This document shows positions 1 to 9,397 of a stretch of 64,000 nucleotides of DNA, in pieces. A program made the translations under genes and the position numbers. The stretch's first letter is position 1, and every line of letters begins with the position of its first letter. The notes under the pieces are model-generated. The model did no database searches. It had not been told where the DNA came from and saw nothing but the letters and a program-made list of their open reading frames with translations. Location: the NCBI RefSeq assembly GCF_002803075.1, contig NZ_NNBK01000022.1, positions 62,001 through 126,000 of the forward strand. The letters are read 5' to 3'. The DNA comes from Streptomyces sp. CB01373 (GTDB taxonomy: Bacteria > Actinomycetota > Actinomycetes > Streptomycetales > Streptomycetaceae).

Positions 1-33
1 GTGGGCTTCCCGGACCCGGCCGCGAACCCTGCC

Positions 34-273
34 CTACCGGGGGGAGCCGTCCTTGGGCCCCTCCCCCTCCGTCTCCTCCGCGAGGGCCGCGTCCAGCCGG
101 GCCCGTGCGCCCTCCAGCCAGTGGCGGCACACCTTGGCCAGTTCCTCGCCGCGCTCCCACAGGGCGAGGGACTCCTCCAGACTCGTACCGCCCGCCTCCA
201 GGCGCCGGACGACCTCGATCAGCTCGTCCCGTGCCTGCTCGTAGCCGAGCGCCTCATCCGTCTTGCTGGTCAT
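34..273 (-). CDS. xseB: Exonuclease VII small subunit
   Basis: The 79-aa product is the small subunit of exodeoxyribonuclease VII, which assembles on XseA to form the nuclease that degrades single-stranded DNA from both ends. The family signature is visible at residues 10-30 (YEQARDELIEVVRRLEAGG), followed by a helix containing LEESLALWERGEEL. The length matches the family. The ATG lies 9 bp after the xseA stop on the same strand, so the two are one operon. The C-terminal tail is acidic and disordered, which is common in Streptomyces. Confidence 0.93.
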   Translation of the reverse strand: MTSKTDEALGYEQARDELIEVVRRLEAGGTSLEESLALWERGEELAKVCRHWLEGARARLDAALAEETEGEGPKDGSPR

Positions 274-282
274 CCGCCCACC

Positions 283-1491
283 CTATGTGTCGACACGAAC
301 CGTGAACTCGCCCTCGGCGACCCGGGCCCGCAGGGCCTCGTCCGCCGTCACCTCTTCCGGGTCGCGGACCACGTGCCCGTCCGCCTTCTGGAGCACCGCG
401 TAACCGCGCCGGAGGGTCGCGGCGGGGGAGAGGGCCACCACGCGCGCGTGCGTGTGCGTCAGCTCCGAGTCCGCGCGGTCCAGCAGATGCCGCAGGGTGC
501 GCCGGCCGCGGTCGAGGACCGACGCGATGTGGTCCTCGCGCTCGTCGATCATGCGGTGCGGGTCCTCCATGCAGGGCCGGGCGAGCGCGTGGGCGAGCCC
601 CCGCTCCTCCCGCTCGACGAGCGCCCGCACGCACCTGCGGGCCCGGTCCCGCAGCTGCCGTACCCGCTCGTACTCCTCGCCGACGTCCGGTACGACCTTC
701 TTCGCGGCGTCGGTCGGGGTGGAGGCGCGCAGGTCGGCGACGTAGTCGAGCAGCGGCGTGTCCGGCTCGTGCCCGATCGCCGACACCACGGGCGTACGGC
801 AGGAGGCGACCGCCCGCACGAGCTGCTCGTCGGAGAACGGCAGCAGGTCCTCCACGCTGCCGCCGCCGCGCGCCACGATGATCACGTCCACGTCGTCGAT
901 CGAGTCCAGCTCCTTGACGGCCTGCACGACCTGCGGGACGGCGTGCACGCCCTGTACGGGGACGTTGCGCACCTCGAAACGGACCGCGGGCCAGCGGTGC
1001 CGGGCGTTCTCCAGCACGTCCCGCTCCGCGGCGGACGCCCGGCCGCAGACCAGCCCGACGAGCTGCGGCAGGAAGGGCAGGGGCTTCTTCCGCCCGGCCG
1101 CGAACAGTCCCTCGGCCGCCAGGGTCTTCTTGAGCTGCTCCAGCCGGGCCAGCAGCTCACCGACGCCCACCGGCCTTATCTCGGCGGCCCGCAGCGAGAG
1201 CTGCCCGCGCGGCGCGTACCACTCCGGTTTGGCGTGCACCACCACCCGCGCGCCCTCGCCGACCACGTCCGCGATCGCGTCGAACACCTGGCGGTAGCAG
1301 GTCACGCTGACGGAGATGTCGTGCGACGGATCGCGCAGCGTCAGGAACACCACGCCCGCACCCGGGCGCCGCGACAACTGCGTGATCTGCCCCTCGACCC
1401 ACACCGCGCCGAGCCGCTCGATCCACCCCCCGATCAACCGCGACACCTCACCGACGGGCAGGGGAGCTTCTGGGGACGTGGAAAGGGCCAT
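283..1491 (-). CDS. xseA: Exonuclease VII large subunit
   Basis: The 402-aa product is the catalytic large subunit of exonuclease VII. The N-terminus (about residues 10-110) is an OB fold that binds single-stranded DNA (LPVGEVSRLIGGWIERLGAV). The central catalytic part carries the typical IIVARGGGSVEDLLPFSDE and SAIGHEPDTPLLDYVADLRA motifs. The reading frame stays open upstream towards 2019, but that extension is antisense to ispH. The ATG at 1491 gives the family-typical MALSTSPEAPLPVGEVSRLI start. It is divergent from ispH, sharing a 99-bp intergenic region, and is followed closely by xseB. Confidence 0.94.
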   Translation of the reverse strand: MALSTSPEAPLPVGEVSRLIGGWIERLGAVWVEGQITQLSRRPGAGVVFLTLRDPSHDISVSVTCYRQVFDAIADVVGEGARVVVHAKPEWYAPRGQLSLRAAEIRPVGVGELLARLEQLKKTLAAEGLFAAGRKKPLPFLPQLVGLVCGRASAAERDVLENARHRWPAVRFEVRNVPVQGVHAVPQVVQAVKELDSIDDVDVIIVARGGGSVEDLLPFSDEQLVRAVASCRTPVVSAIGHEPDTPLLDYVADLRASTPTDAAKKVVPDVGEEYERVRQLRDRARRCVRALVEREERGLAHALARPCMEDPHRMIDEREDHIASVLDRGRRTLRHLLDRADSELTHTHARVVALSPAATLRRGYAVLQKADGHVVRDPEEVTADEALRARVAEGEFTVRVDT

Positions 1492-1590
1492 GACCGCGAG
1501 AGTAACCGCCACCACCGACAACCCCCACCCCCTCGCCCACCTCCCATGGGGCGATCTTCGAGCCGCGGCGGCGGCCTTACGATGGGGGGC

Positions 1591-2598
1591 ATGACTGCTT
1601 CGTCTGGCCGCCGTGTTCTGCTCGCCGCCCCCCGGGGCTACTGCGCGGGTGTGGACCGCGCCGTGATCGCCGTCGAGAAAGCCCTGGAGCAGTACGGGGC
1701 TCCGATCTATGTCCGGCACGAGATCGTCCACAACAAGTACGTCGTGCAGACCCTGGAGAAGAAGGGTGCCGTCTTCGTAGAGCAAACGGAGGAGGTGCCG
1801 CCGGGGAACATCGTGATGTTCTCGGCGCACGGCGTGGCTCCCACCGTCCACGAGGAGGCCGAGCGGGGCCGCCTGGCCACCATCGACGCCACCTGCCCCC
1901 TGGTGACCAAGGTCCACAAGGAGGCCGTCCGCTTCGCCAAGGAGGACTACGACATCCTCCTGATCGGGCACGAGGGCCACGAGGAGGTCATCGGCACCAC
2001 CGGCGAGGCCCCCGAGCACATCCAGCTCGTCGACGGTCCCGAGGACGTCGCGAACGTCGAGGTCCGCGACCCCTCCCGGGTCGTGTGGCTGTCGCAGACC
2101 ACGCTGTCGGTCGACGAGACTATGGAGACCGTCGACGCGCTCCAGGACAAGTTCCCGCAGTTGATCTCGCCGCCCAGCGACGACATCTGCTACGCCACGC
2201 AGAACCGTCAGCTCGCCGTGAAGCAGATGGGCGCCGACGCCGACCTGGTGATCGTCGTCGGCTCCCGCAACTCGTCCAACTCGAAGCGGCTGGTGGAGGT
2301 CGCCAAGCTCGCGGGCGCACGCCAGGCGTACCTCGTCGACTTCGCCGACGAGATCGACGAGAGCTGGCTGGAGGGCGTCTCCACGGTCGGCCTGACCTCG
2401 GGTGCCTCCGTGCCGGAGGTCCTGGTCGAGCAGGTGCTCGAATGGCTGGGGCAGCGCGGCTTCGAGGACGTGGAGATCGTCAAGGCGGCCGAGGAGTCCA
2501 TCATCTTCTCCCTGCCCAAGGAACTCCGCCGGGACCTGCGCGAGGAGGCGGCCGCGCTGGTCGCCGAGCGCCAGGGGTCCGGTACGACCCGGCAGTGA
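1591..2598 (+). CDS. ispH: 4-hydroxy-3-methylbut-2-enyl diphosphate reductase
   Basis: The 335-aa IspH/LytB enzyme performs the last step of the non-mevalonate isoprenoid pathway, reducing HMBPP to IPP and DMAPP with an iron-sulfur cluster. The three cluster-binding cysteines are visible in GYCAGVDRAV (near residue 15), DATCPLVTKVH and DICYATQNRQ. The TQTTLSVDET and SRNSSNSKRLVEVA motifs are also family-typical (here LSQTTLSVDET). The frame is open back to position 1, but everything upstream of the ATG at 1591 is antisense to xseA. The gene is divergent from xseA and is followed 29 bp later by ppgK. Confidence 0.96.
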   Translation: MTASSGRRVLLAAPRGYCAGVDRAVIAVEKALEQYGAPIYVRHEIVHNKYVVQTLEKKGAVFVEQTEEVPPGNIVMFSAHGVAPTVHEEAERGRLATIDATCPLVTKVHKEAVRFAKEDYDILLIGHEGHEEVIGTTGEAPEHIQLVDGPEDVANVEVRDPSRVVWLSQTTLSVDETMETVDALQDKFPQLISPPSDDICYATQNRQLAVKQMGADADLVIVVGSRNSSNSKRLVEVAKLAGARQAYLVDFADEIDESWLEGVSTVGLTSGASVPEVLVEQVLEWLGQRGFEDVEIVKAAEESIIFSLPKELRRDLREEAAALVAERQGSGTTRQ

Positions 2599-2627
2599 CG
2601 GTCCGTCGTACGCCGTAACGTGGGGCC

Positions 2628-3374
<747 letters not shown>

Positions 3375-3592
3375 GACGACTGGGGCCGCCGCGTCCGCCC
3401 GGGCCCCCGGGGCAGACCCGGCGTGTCAGGGCGGAGTGCGGGCGGCGGCCCCCGCCGGCGACGCCGCCTCGGTGCGGGCCGACGTAGGATCGCGCGTCCG
3501 GGCGCAGGCCGCCGGACGCGCTCCCGGGCGGCACCCGGCGTGCCCGTGCGGGGTACCGATACCTGCCCCGTACGGACGGCGCACCCGCTGCC

Positions 3593-4120
3593 TCAGCCCG
3601 CCATGTGCTTGCGCATCGCCCGTCTCCGTGCCGCCCGGACCACCCGCCGCGCCAGCGCCGTCACGCCCGCGATCAGCGTGCCCGCGTACAGCCAGGGGGC
3701 CTGGGTGGCGAGCGCGGCCACCAGGCTCATCAGCTTGCCGAGGAACCCCGCGTCCCCGTCGATCACCGGCAGCAGACCCACGGCGAACCCGATCGGCACC
3801 ACGACGGGCGCGGTCAGCAGGTCGCCCTTGCGCACCCACAGCGCGGTCAGCGCGCACACCGGCAGGAACAGCACCCCGTAGACGGTGGAGCCGCCGCCGA
3901 GGAGCAGGTCGAGACCGCCCAGCAGGAACATGACGGCCCCGCAGAACAGCCCGGCGCCCAGACCGGTCAGCCGCGGACCGGACGGGCGCTGCGGCTCGGG
4001 CGCCGGGGCCGCCGCGGGAACGGCCGGACGCCGTGCCGCGGGAGGCCGCCGTGCCGGGGGCACCGGCGGCCTGTCTCGTCGCGGTCCGTGCTGCTGGTGT
4101 CGCGTCCTGTGCTGCTCCAC
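3593..4120 (-). CDS. DUF6542-type integral membrane protein
   Basis: This is a 175-aa protein of unknown function. The N-terminal 45 residues are proline- and arginine-rich and probably cytoplasmic. Four hydrophobic segments follow (about residues 52-72, 80-97, 105-125 and 130-155), and a basic tail ends the protein (RRVVRAARRRAMRKHMAG). The start is a GTG at 4120. It resembles the DUF6542 family often found beside ychF in Streptomyces; that family name is from memory and was not searched. It is divergent from ychF, with a 165-bp shared intergenic region. Confidence 0.8.
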   Translation of the reverse strand: MEQHRTRHQQHGPRRDRPPVPPARRPPAARRPAVPAAAPAPEPQRPSGPRLTGLGAGLFCGAVMFLLGGLDLLLGGGSTVYGVLFLPVCALTALWVRKGDLLTAPVVVPIGFAVGLLPVIDGDAGFLGKLMSLVAALATQAPWLYAGTLIAGVTALARRVVRAARRRAMRKHMAG

Positions 4121-4285
4121 TGGACCAACCTAGGTCTGCTTATGTGGCGAATAGCCCGCCAGACACGCCGGGTGTCGCAGCCTGGCCAAGCGTTCGAACC
4201 GTCGCGGGGGACCGGGTACGACACGCCGTAGACTGGTGGATCGGCCGCCTGGCCCACAGTCTCCTCACGTACGGGAAGTCGCAAC

Positions 4286-5374
<1,089 letters not shown>

Positions 5375-5429
5375 CGGCTGATTCCTTGATCGGCTGACGT
5401 GGCTGGGCAGGGCATGAATCCCCAGGTCA

Positions 5430-5466
5430 GGGGCCAGATCTTCGGGTCTGGCCCCTTCCTTTTTTC
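5430..5466 (+). terminator. Rho-independent terminator downstream of ychF
   Basis: An 11-bp stem (ggggccagatc / ggtctggcccc, one G-T pair) with a ttcg tetraloop is followed by a T-rich run (ttccttttttcc). It lies 56 bp after the ychF stop. Because it is on the element side of the att core, the terminator was probably brought in by the element. Confidence 0.75.
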
Positions 5467-5494
5467 CTGCGCATTCAGGCCGTTTCCGGGTCGT

Positions 5495-5515
5495 GTGCTG
5501 ACTTGGTGCTGACCC
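5495..5515 (+). repeat. Left subterminal 21-nt direct repeat (candidate integrase arm site)
   Basis: A 21-nt sequence starting gtgctgacttggtgctga is repeated exactly and in the same orientation at 22643-22663, about 80 bp inside the other end of the element. It is itself an imperfect double repeat of gtgctgac. Position and duplication suggest arm-type binding sites for the tyrosine integrase, by analogy with known integrases. Confidence 0.6.
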
Positions 5516-5702
5516 AGGCTGCGGCTTACGGAGGCTCTGACCTGGAGCTCCGGAGGGGGACGGGAAGGCAGCCGAAGGGATTGCCCGGACGGAGCGACGG
5601 CGGACCGGTTTCCGGTTCTGGAAACCCGAACCTCTTGTTGCGCAGGCCGCCGACTGGGAACGATGAACGGGACACCGGAGCACGGGAACGAGGGGGCACC
5701 GT

Positions 5703-5894
5703 ATGAGGCTGACGAAGCTGGCCGCGACCTGTGAGAACGGGGACTGTCCCACCCTGTACGCGACCGACAAGGGAACCCTGATCGTGCAGGGAGGCGTGCC
5801 GAGTGGACACGGCCTCGACGTGCCGGAGGACGAAGCACTGGTGGAAATCCCGATGGACCTCATCCGGAAGGCAATCCGTGATCAGCGCATCTAA
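5703..5894 (+). CDS. Small conserved Streptomyces island protein
   Basis: The 63-aa product is a small acidic protein with a CENGDCPTLY motif (two cysteines at about residues 10 and 15) and no membrane segment. I recognise it only as a type of small protein found in front of DUF6879 and XRE genes in streptomycetes. The ATG follows a gaggggg ribosome binding site. The next gene starts inside its last codons (17-bp overlap), so expression is probably coupled. Its function is unknown. Confidence 0.7.
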   Translation: MRLTKLAATCENGDCPTLYATDKGTLIVQGGVPSGHGLDVPEDEALVEIPMDLIRKAIRDQRI

Positions 5895-6423
5895 CGACCT
5901 GGCTGCCCGCTTCTCCACCTTCCAGGAGGAGGCGTTCCGGCTGGAGACCCTCGACGACTACAGCAACTCGGGAAACCCCGACGCCTTCCGCGCCTTCCTC
6001 GCGGGGGAGCCCAAGCCCGCGGACTACAACGCGGGCTGGTTGGAGACCGTGCGCAAGGCGACGGAGGGTGGAAAGCGCATGGTGCGCGTCCACGTCCTGT
6101 CCCGTCCGCTCACGCTGTACCTCCGCTATGAGCTGGGCTGGGGCTACCAGACGAACATGACGGCGGGCGAGGAGTTCCACATCCTCGACACGACCGACCG
6201 CCCGAATCCGCTGGAAGGTGTGCCCGACTTCTGGCTCTTCGATGGCCGCGAGCCCGTCGTGCTCAACTACGACGAGAACGGGGCGTTCACCGGGCCGACC
6301 TTCGTCCCGGCACAGGGGGCGTTGCCCACCGGCGAGGAGTTCGAGTACGCGACGTATCGAAGGGTCGCCCTGGCCATGTCGATGCCCTTCACCGAGTGGT
6401 GGGAGAAGCACGGAGCAGCGTGA
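5878..6423 (+). CDS. DUF6879-type protein
   Basis: This 181-aa protein of unknown function resembles the DUF6879 family (recalled, not searched). Characteristic stretches are FSTFQEEAFRLETLDDY near the N-terminus, KRMVRVHVLSRPLTLYLRYE in the middle and FHILDTTDRPNPLEGVPDFW. The chosen start is the GTG at 5878, which has ggaag 7 bp upstream and overlaps the preceding gene. Its stop overlaps the GTG of the XRE regulator (GTGA), so the three genes form one translationally coupled unit. Such units are typical of Streptomyces regulatory modules of the WhiJ/AbaA type. Confidence 0.78.
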   Translation: MISASNDLAARFSTFQEEAFRLETLDDYSNSGNPDAFRAFLAGEPKPADYNAGWLETVRKATEGGKRMVRVHVLSRPLTLYLRYELGWGYQTNMTAGEEFHILDTTDRPNPLEGVPDFWLFDGREPVVLNYDENGAFTGPTFVPAQGALPTGEEFEYATYRRVALAMSMPFTEWWEKHGAA

Positions 6424-7250
6424 ATCAGGCAGAACTGGGCGCCGCGCTGCGGGCGCTGCGGCAGGCGTCCGGCAAGGAGGCCAAGGCCGTCGCCCGCAGC
6501 GCCGTCATGTCGACTGCCAAACTGTCGAAGATCGAGAACGGCCGTGTCGCCCCGGCGACGGCGGACGTGGAACGCATCCTCACGGCCTTGGACGTGTCCC
6601 CGGAGATCAAGGCCGAGTACCTCGCTGTAGCCCGTGCACAGGCCACCGAGGCGACTGCATGGCGACTCTTCCGGCGCATGGGCTATCACAAGAAGCAGGA
6701 GCAGATCAGGGCGCTGGAGTCCTCGATGACGCTCCTGCGCCTCTTCCAGCCGTCCCTGGTTCCCGGTCTGCTCCAGACGCCCGAGTACATCCGGGTTGTG
6801 CTGGAGCCGAAGGGCCTCACGGACGAGCAGCTCTCCCGTACGGTCTCTGCCCGGATCGAGCGGCAACGCGTCCTGTACGACACCGGAAAAGTGCTCCACT
6901 TCGTGGTGACGGAACCCGTCCTGCGCTGGCGTCTCCTCCCGCCCGCGATGATGGCGGGCCAGCTGGATCGCATCGTGTCGGTGTCCCGCCTACCGAACGT
7001 GGACGTACGCGTGGTTCCTCTCGACGCTCCGCAGCGCGACGTGCCCGGCCACTCCTTCGTCATCCGGGACGACCGCGTGGTGACGGTCGAGACGACACAC
7101 GCCGAGGTGGTCGTCACCGACCCACGGGACGTCTCCCTGTACGTCGAGAAGTTCGACCGCTTCGCCTCCGTGTCTCTCGCCGGGGACGCAATGCGCGACC
7201 TGGTCGAGGGCATCCGGGACGCGTTCTTGCGCGAACGGGAAACGCCCTAG
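6420..7250 (+). CDS. XRE-family transcriptional regulator with DUF5753-type C-terminus
   Basis: The 276-aa DNA-binding protein has an N-terminal helix-turn-helix (about residues 5-60; AVMSTAKLSKIENGRVAPAT). A C-terminal domain of the DUF5753 kind follows (QPSLVPGLLQTPEYIRV, then VVTEPVLRW and FDRFASVSLAGDAMRDLV). The start is the GTG overlapping the DUF6879 stop, with ggag 5 bp upstream. Such regulators usually work with small partner proteins encoded next to them. This one is probably the element's regulator, but its targets are not evident. Confidence 0.9.
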   Translation: MNQAELGAALRALRQASGKEAKAVARSAVMSTAKLSKIENGRVAPATADVERILTALDVSPEIKAEYLAVARAQATEATAWRLFRRMGYHKKQEQIRALESSMTLLRLFQPSLVPGLLQTPEYIRVVLEPKGLTDEQLSRTVSARIERQRVLYDTGKVLHFVVTEPVLRWRLLPPAMMAGQLDRIVSVSRLPNVDVRVVPLDAPQRDVPGHSFVIRDDRVVTVETTHAEVVVTDPRDVSLYVEKFDRFASVSLAGDAMRDLVEGIRDAFLRERETP

Positions 7251-7311
7251 CTGCGACCCGACGGACCGACTCACGATGGCCTTCTCGACGAGATGCGGGG
7301 AGGCGTACGAG

Positions 7312-7515
7312 ATGCACGGAGAACCGTCGACGCTGCCGGAGCCGGTGGCTTCTTCCCTACCGCCGGCACGGCCGGAACCCGTCCCGGGCTGCCGGGACTG
7401 CCTCGGCCTCGCGGTACAACGGGCCAACGCCGGGTCGGTCTGGGACTACTCCAAGGTGTCCGACATGAACGTGACCCTGCGCGCACACCTGCGGGACGCG
7501 CACGGGGGCGAGTAA
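7312..7515 (+). CDS. Small conserved hypothetical protein
   Basis: The 67-aa protein has a proline-rich front (EPSTLPEPVASSLPPARPE), a CRDC pair near residue 28 and a C-terminal HLRDAH. The start is ATG 7312, with ggggagg 8 bp upstream; the in-frame ATG at 7276 lacks a ribosome binding site. Similar short proteins commonly follow XRE genes in streptomycetes. The next gene starts on its stop codon (TAATG), so they are coupled. Function unknown. Confidence 0.68.
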   Translation: MHGEPSTLPEPVASSLPPARPEPVPGCRDCLGLAVQRANAGSVWDYSKVSDMNVTLRAHLRDAHGGE

Positions 7516-7736
7516 TGCCCCGCGCCGTGCTGCGGTACGTCACGCATCGGATCACCCAGCACCCAGACACCGATGTGACGTTCGAGGCTGAGTGCCTCCG
7601 CTGCGACTGGGCGGCGACGCCTTCCGAGGTCGGGGCGGCCGTGGACATCGAGTGCATGGGGCACACGGGACGCACCGGCCACGAGGGATTCAGGCGGGTG
7701 TGCACGTCGTTCGCTCTGGTGGTGCGGGCGGGGTGA
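7515..7736 (+). CDS. Small conserved Streptomyces protein (DUF7848-like)
   Basis: The 73-aa protein starts MPRAVLRYVTHRITQHPD and has a CLRCDW pair followed by CMGHTGRTGHEGFRRVC. The spacing of cysteines and histidines suggests a small metal-binding fold. It overlaps the preceding stop by one base. I recall this family as DUF7848 but cannot verify it. Its role is unknown; the constant company of XRE regulators suggests a partner in the same switch. Confidence 0.68.
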   Translation: MPRAVLRYVTHRITQHPDTDVTFEAECLRCDWAATPSEVGAAVDIECMGHTGRTGHEGFRRVCTSFALVVRAG

Positions 7737-7853
7737 CGGCGACCCGAGCGTTCCTTGCTTCAGTTGCCGTCAGACGCGCTGGAGGCGACGCCGACGGCCC
7801 CCAGCACGCGACACAGACACGGGCCTCCGTATAGATCGAACAGGACGAAACCC

Positions 7854-8117
7854 ATGGCGAAGCGTTCCGAGCCGAAGAAGATGAAGACCAAGGAGGAGTG
7901 GATCGAGCAACAGCTGGCCAATGCCCCGGAACCGACGGCCGAGGATGTCTGGTGGGTGCTCAACAGGTTCGGCTTCCCGACGGAACAGGTGGAGGCGGCC
8001 TACCAGGCGATGCTCCGGGAGAAGGAGGAACGCGCCGCAAGGCGCACAGCTGGAGCCCTGAGCTTCATCGCGGCTCCAAGGCTCCGCGCCACTCGGCGAG
8101 CCGGTCAGCCTGCCTAG
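7854..8117 (+). CDS. Small hypothetical protein, lysine-rich N-terminus
   Basis: The 87-aa product begins MAKRSEPKKMKTKEEWIEQQ. It has an amphipathic middle (DVWWVLNRFGFPTEQVEAAY) that resembles a short helical DNA- or protein-binding segment, and ends in an arginine-rich tail. An alternative start could trim the N-terminus, but this ATG gives the most protein-like reading. No family is recognised. It sits 117 bp after the coupled small genes, in the same orientation. Confidence 0.6.
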   Translation: MAKRSEPKKMKTKEEWIEQQLANAPEPTAEDVWWVLNRFGFPTEQVEAAYQAMLREKEERAARRTAGALSFIAAPRLRATRRAGQPA

Positions 8118-8136
8118 CTCACGAGACGGGCTGTGT

Positions 8137-8409
8137 TCAGCTGAGCGGGGATGCGCAGGCCATGAACGGCCCGGCCGCCCGGCTCCATGATTCCCCCCTG
8201 GCGAGAGCTGCCGCGCCTTCCGTGCGCAGCGACGTGACCACGGGGGTCAGGAAGTCCGTACGCCAATGCTGCACGGCCTCCGGCTTCATGCCGCTCGCCT
8301 CGACCGAGGCCCCCACCCTGGCTTCGAGTACGGCCGCGCCCTGCGCCGCGTCGTCCCCGGTCCACTCGTCCACGTGCTCGGCCACCAGGGCCCACGTCAG
8401 CTTGATCAT
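8137..8409 (-). CDS. Small hypothetical protein
   Basis: The 90-aa product is helical, with conserved-looking WALVAEHVDEWTGDDAAQGA near the N-terminus, and no membrane segment or metal motif. It is on the opposite strand and converges on the gene ending at 8117. No clear ribosome binding site precedes the ATG. The frame has good Streptomyces third-position GC, which is the main support. Confidence 0.5.
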   Translation of the reverse strand: MIKLTWALVAEHVDEWTGDDAAQGAAVLEARVGASVEASGMKPEAVQHWRTDFLTPVVTSLRTEGAAALARGESWSRAAGPFMACASPLS

Positions 8410-8653
8410 GCGCGGATCGTACGGACGGCGGCGGGCGGCGTGAAGAGCCAGAGGATGAGAGCGGGAGTGGGGGTACGACCCCCGAAGGGGCCCGTCGTCG
8501 GCCGCCGCGTCTTAGCAGCTCGGGTTCTGCCACGGTTCCAGGGGCGACGGGGCAGCTGTGGCGCTCCCTCCGGCGGCGATAGAAGCCGCAGGTCAGCGGC
8601 GATCCGACCGTTCTACAGGGCATCCGTTGGCACTGCACAGGAATGAGAAGCGC

Positions 8654-9034
8654 TCAGGCCGCGGCTTCGCCGGGGTCCTCGTCCTCGTCTTCCGAGGAGC
8701 CGCCCCGCTCGTAACCCGACACGTCGATCTCGCGGCCGTCTGCGAGCCGTCTCTTGTGCGGGGCGACGTTGTGCTTGGCGGGCGGGTTCCGCTGCTCCTT
8801 CTCCTCTGTAGAGTCGGCGGCCGACCCGGTGTCCTGGGGCTCCTCGGCGACGTTCTGTTCCTGGGCATGCCTAGCGGCCAGGACGGCGACGGCCAGGGCC
8901 GCGCTGCCGACCGTGCCGGCCACGGCGAGGATCTTCGGCTTGTGCTTGCTGACCCAGCCCTTCGCCTTGGCGAAAGAGGTGGGCTCGCCGTCCTCGGGGA
9001 TGGGATCGCTGGGCGTGGAGTCAGTCACGCGCAC
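8654..9034 (-). CDS. Small single-pass membrane protein, hypothetical
   Basis: The 126-aa product has a short hydrophilic N-terminus ending in a basic KAKGWVSKHKPK. One transmembrane helix follows (ILAVAGTVGSAALAVAVLAA, about residues 35-54), then a long acidic and lysine-rich tail ending EDEDEDPGE. A GTG at 9034 or 9028 could be the start. It is divergent from the restriction operon. Its function is unknown; a small membrane protein beside a defence operon is noteworthy but proves nothing. Confidence 0.55.
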   Translation of the reverse strand: MRVTDSTPSDPIPEDGEPTSFAKAKGWVSKHKPKILAVAGTVGSAALAVAVLAARHAQEQNVAEEPQDTGSAADSTEEKEQRNPPAKHNVAPHKRRLADGREIDVSGYERGGSSEDEDEDPGEAAA

Positions 9035-9397
9035 AGATCTACCGGACCCGTCCCTCTCCTGTCAGGCAATCACACGACATCGTCCGATCAGGTTCCGTGG
9101 CGCTCGTACGTCTTCGAGTCTTCGCGAAGGTGCATCCTCTGGCCGCCGCAGCGGATTGCCGTCTTCGCTCTGTGGCCCGCCCGCCGGACGGCTCTGCTTG
9201 GCGTCGGCCGCGAGGTGCCTCTCTTCCCATAGAGGACAGCTCTGCCGCTTTCTCTACTACGCTTCCCGCGTGGACTCGGCTGCCGCTTGCGTGGAACTCG
9301 CATCGACGGCTGGAAACGGCCGCGCGACGTGCGTCACGCCGCAGGCATCAGGGTTGGCGGCCCGCGCGACCGCCATGACATACCGGGAAGAAGAGCC
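9035..9397. other. Leader region of the hsdMSR operon
   Basis: This 363-bp divergent region lies between the small membrane protein and hsdM. It must hold the restriction operon promoter. I see an AT-richer patch around 9235-9275 (tctctactacgctt), but no -35/-10 pair that I would defend. The GTG/ATG codons here are in frame with hsdM but lack ribosome binding sites. Confidence 0.4.

Larger units (their letters stand above)
5375..5702. other. Left-end non-coding region of the element
   Basis: This 328-bp stretch holds the terminator at 5430 and the left copy of the 21-nt repeat at 5495. Beyond these I see no convincing gene. The ribosome binding site of the first element gene (gaggggg) is at its right edge. 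Confidence 0.6.

Noticed and set aside
1..1590. Open frame continuing upstream of ispH to the window start
   Set aside because: It is antisense to xseB and xseA, which are clear homologues, and the ispH family N-terminus begins at 1591.
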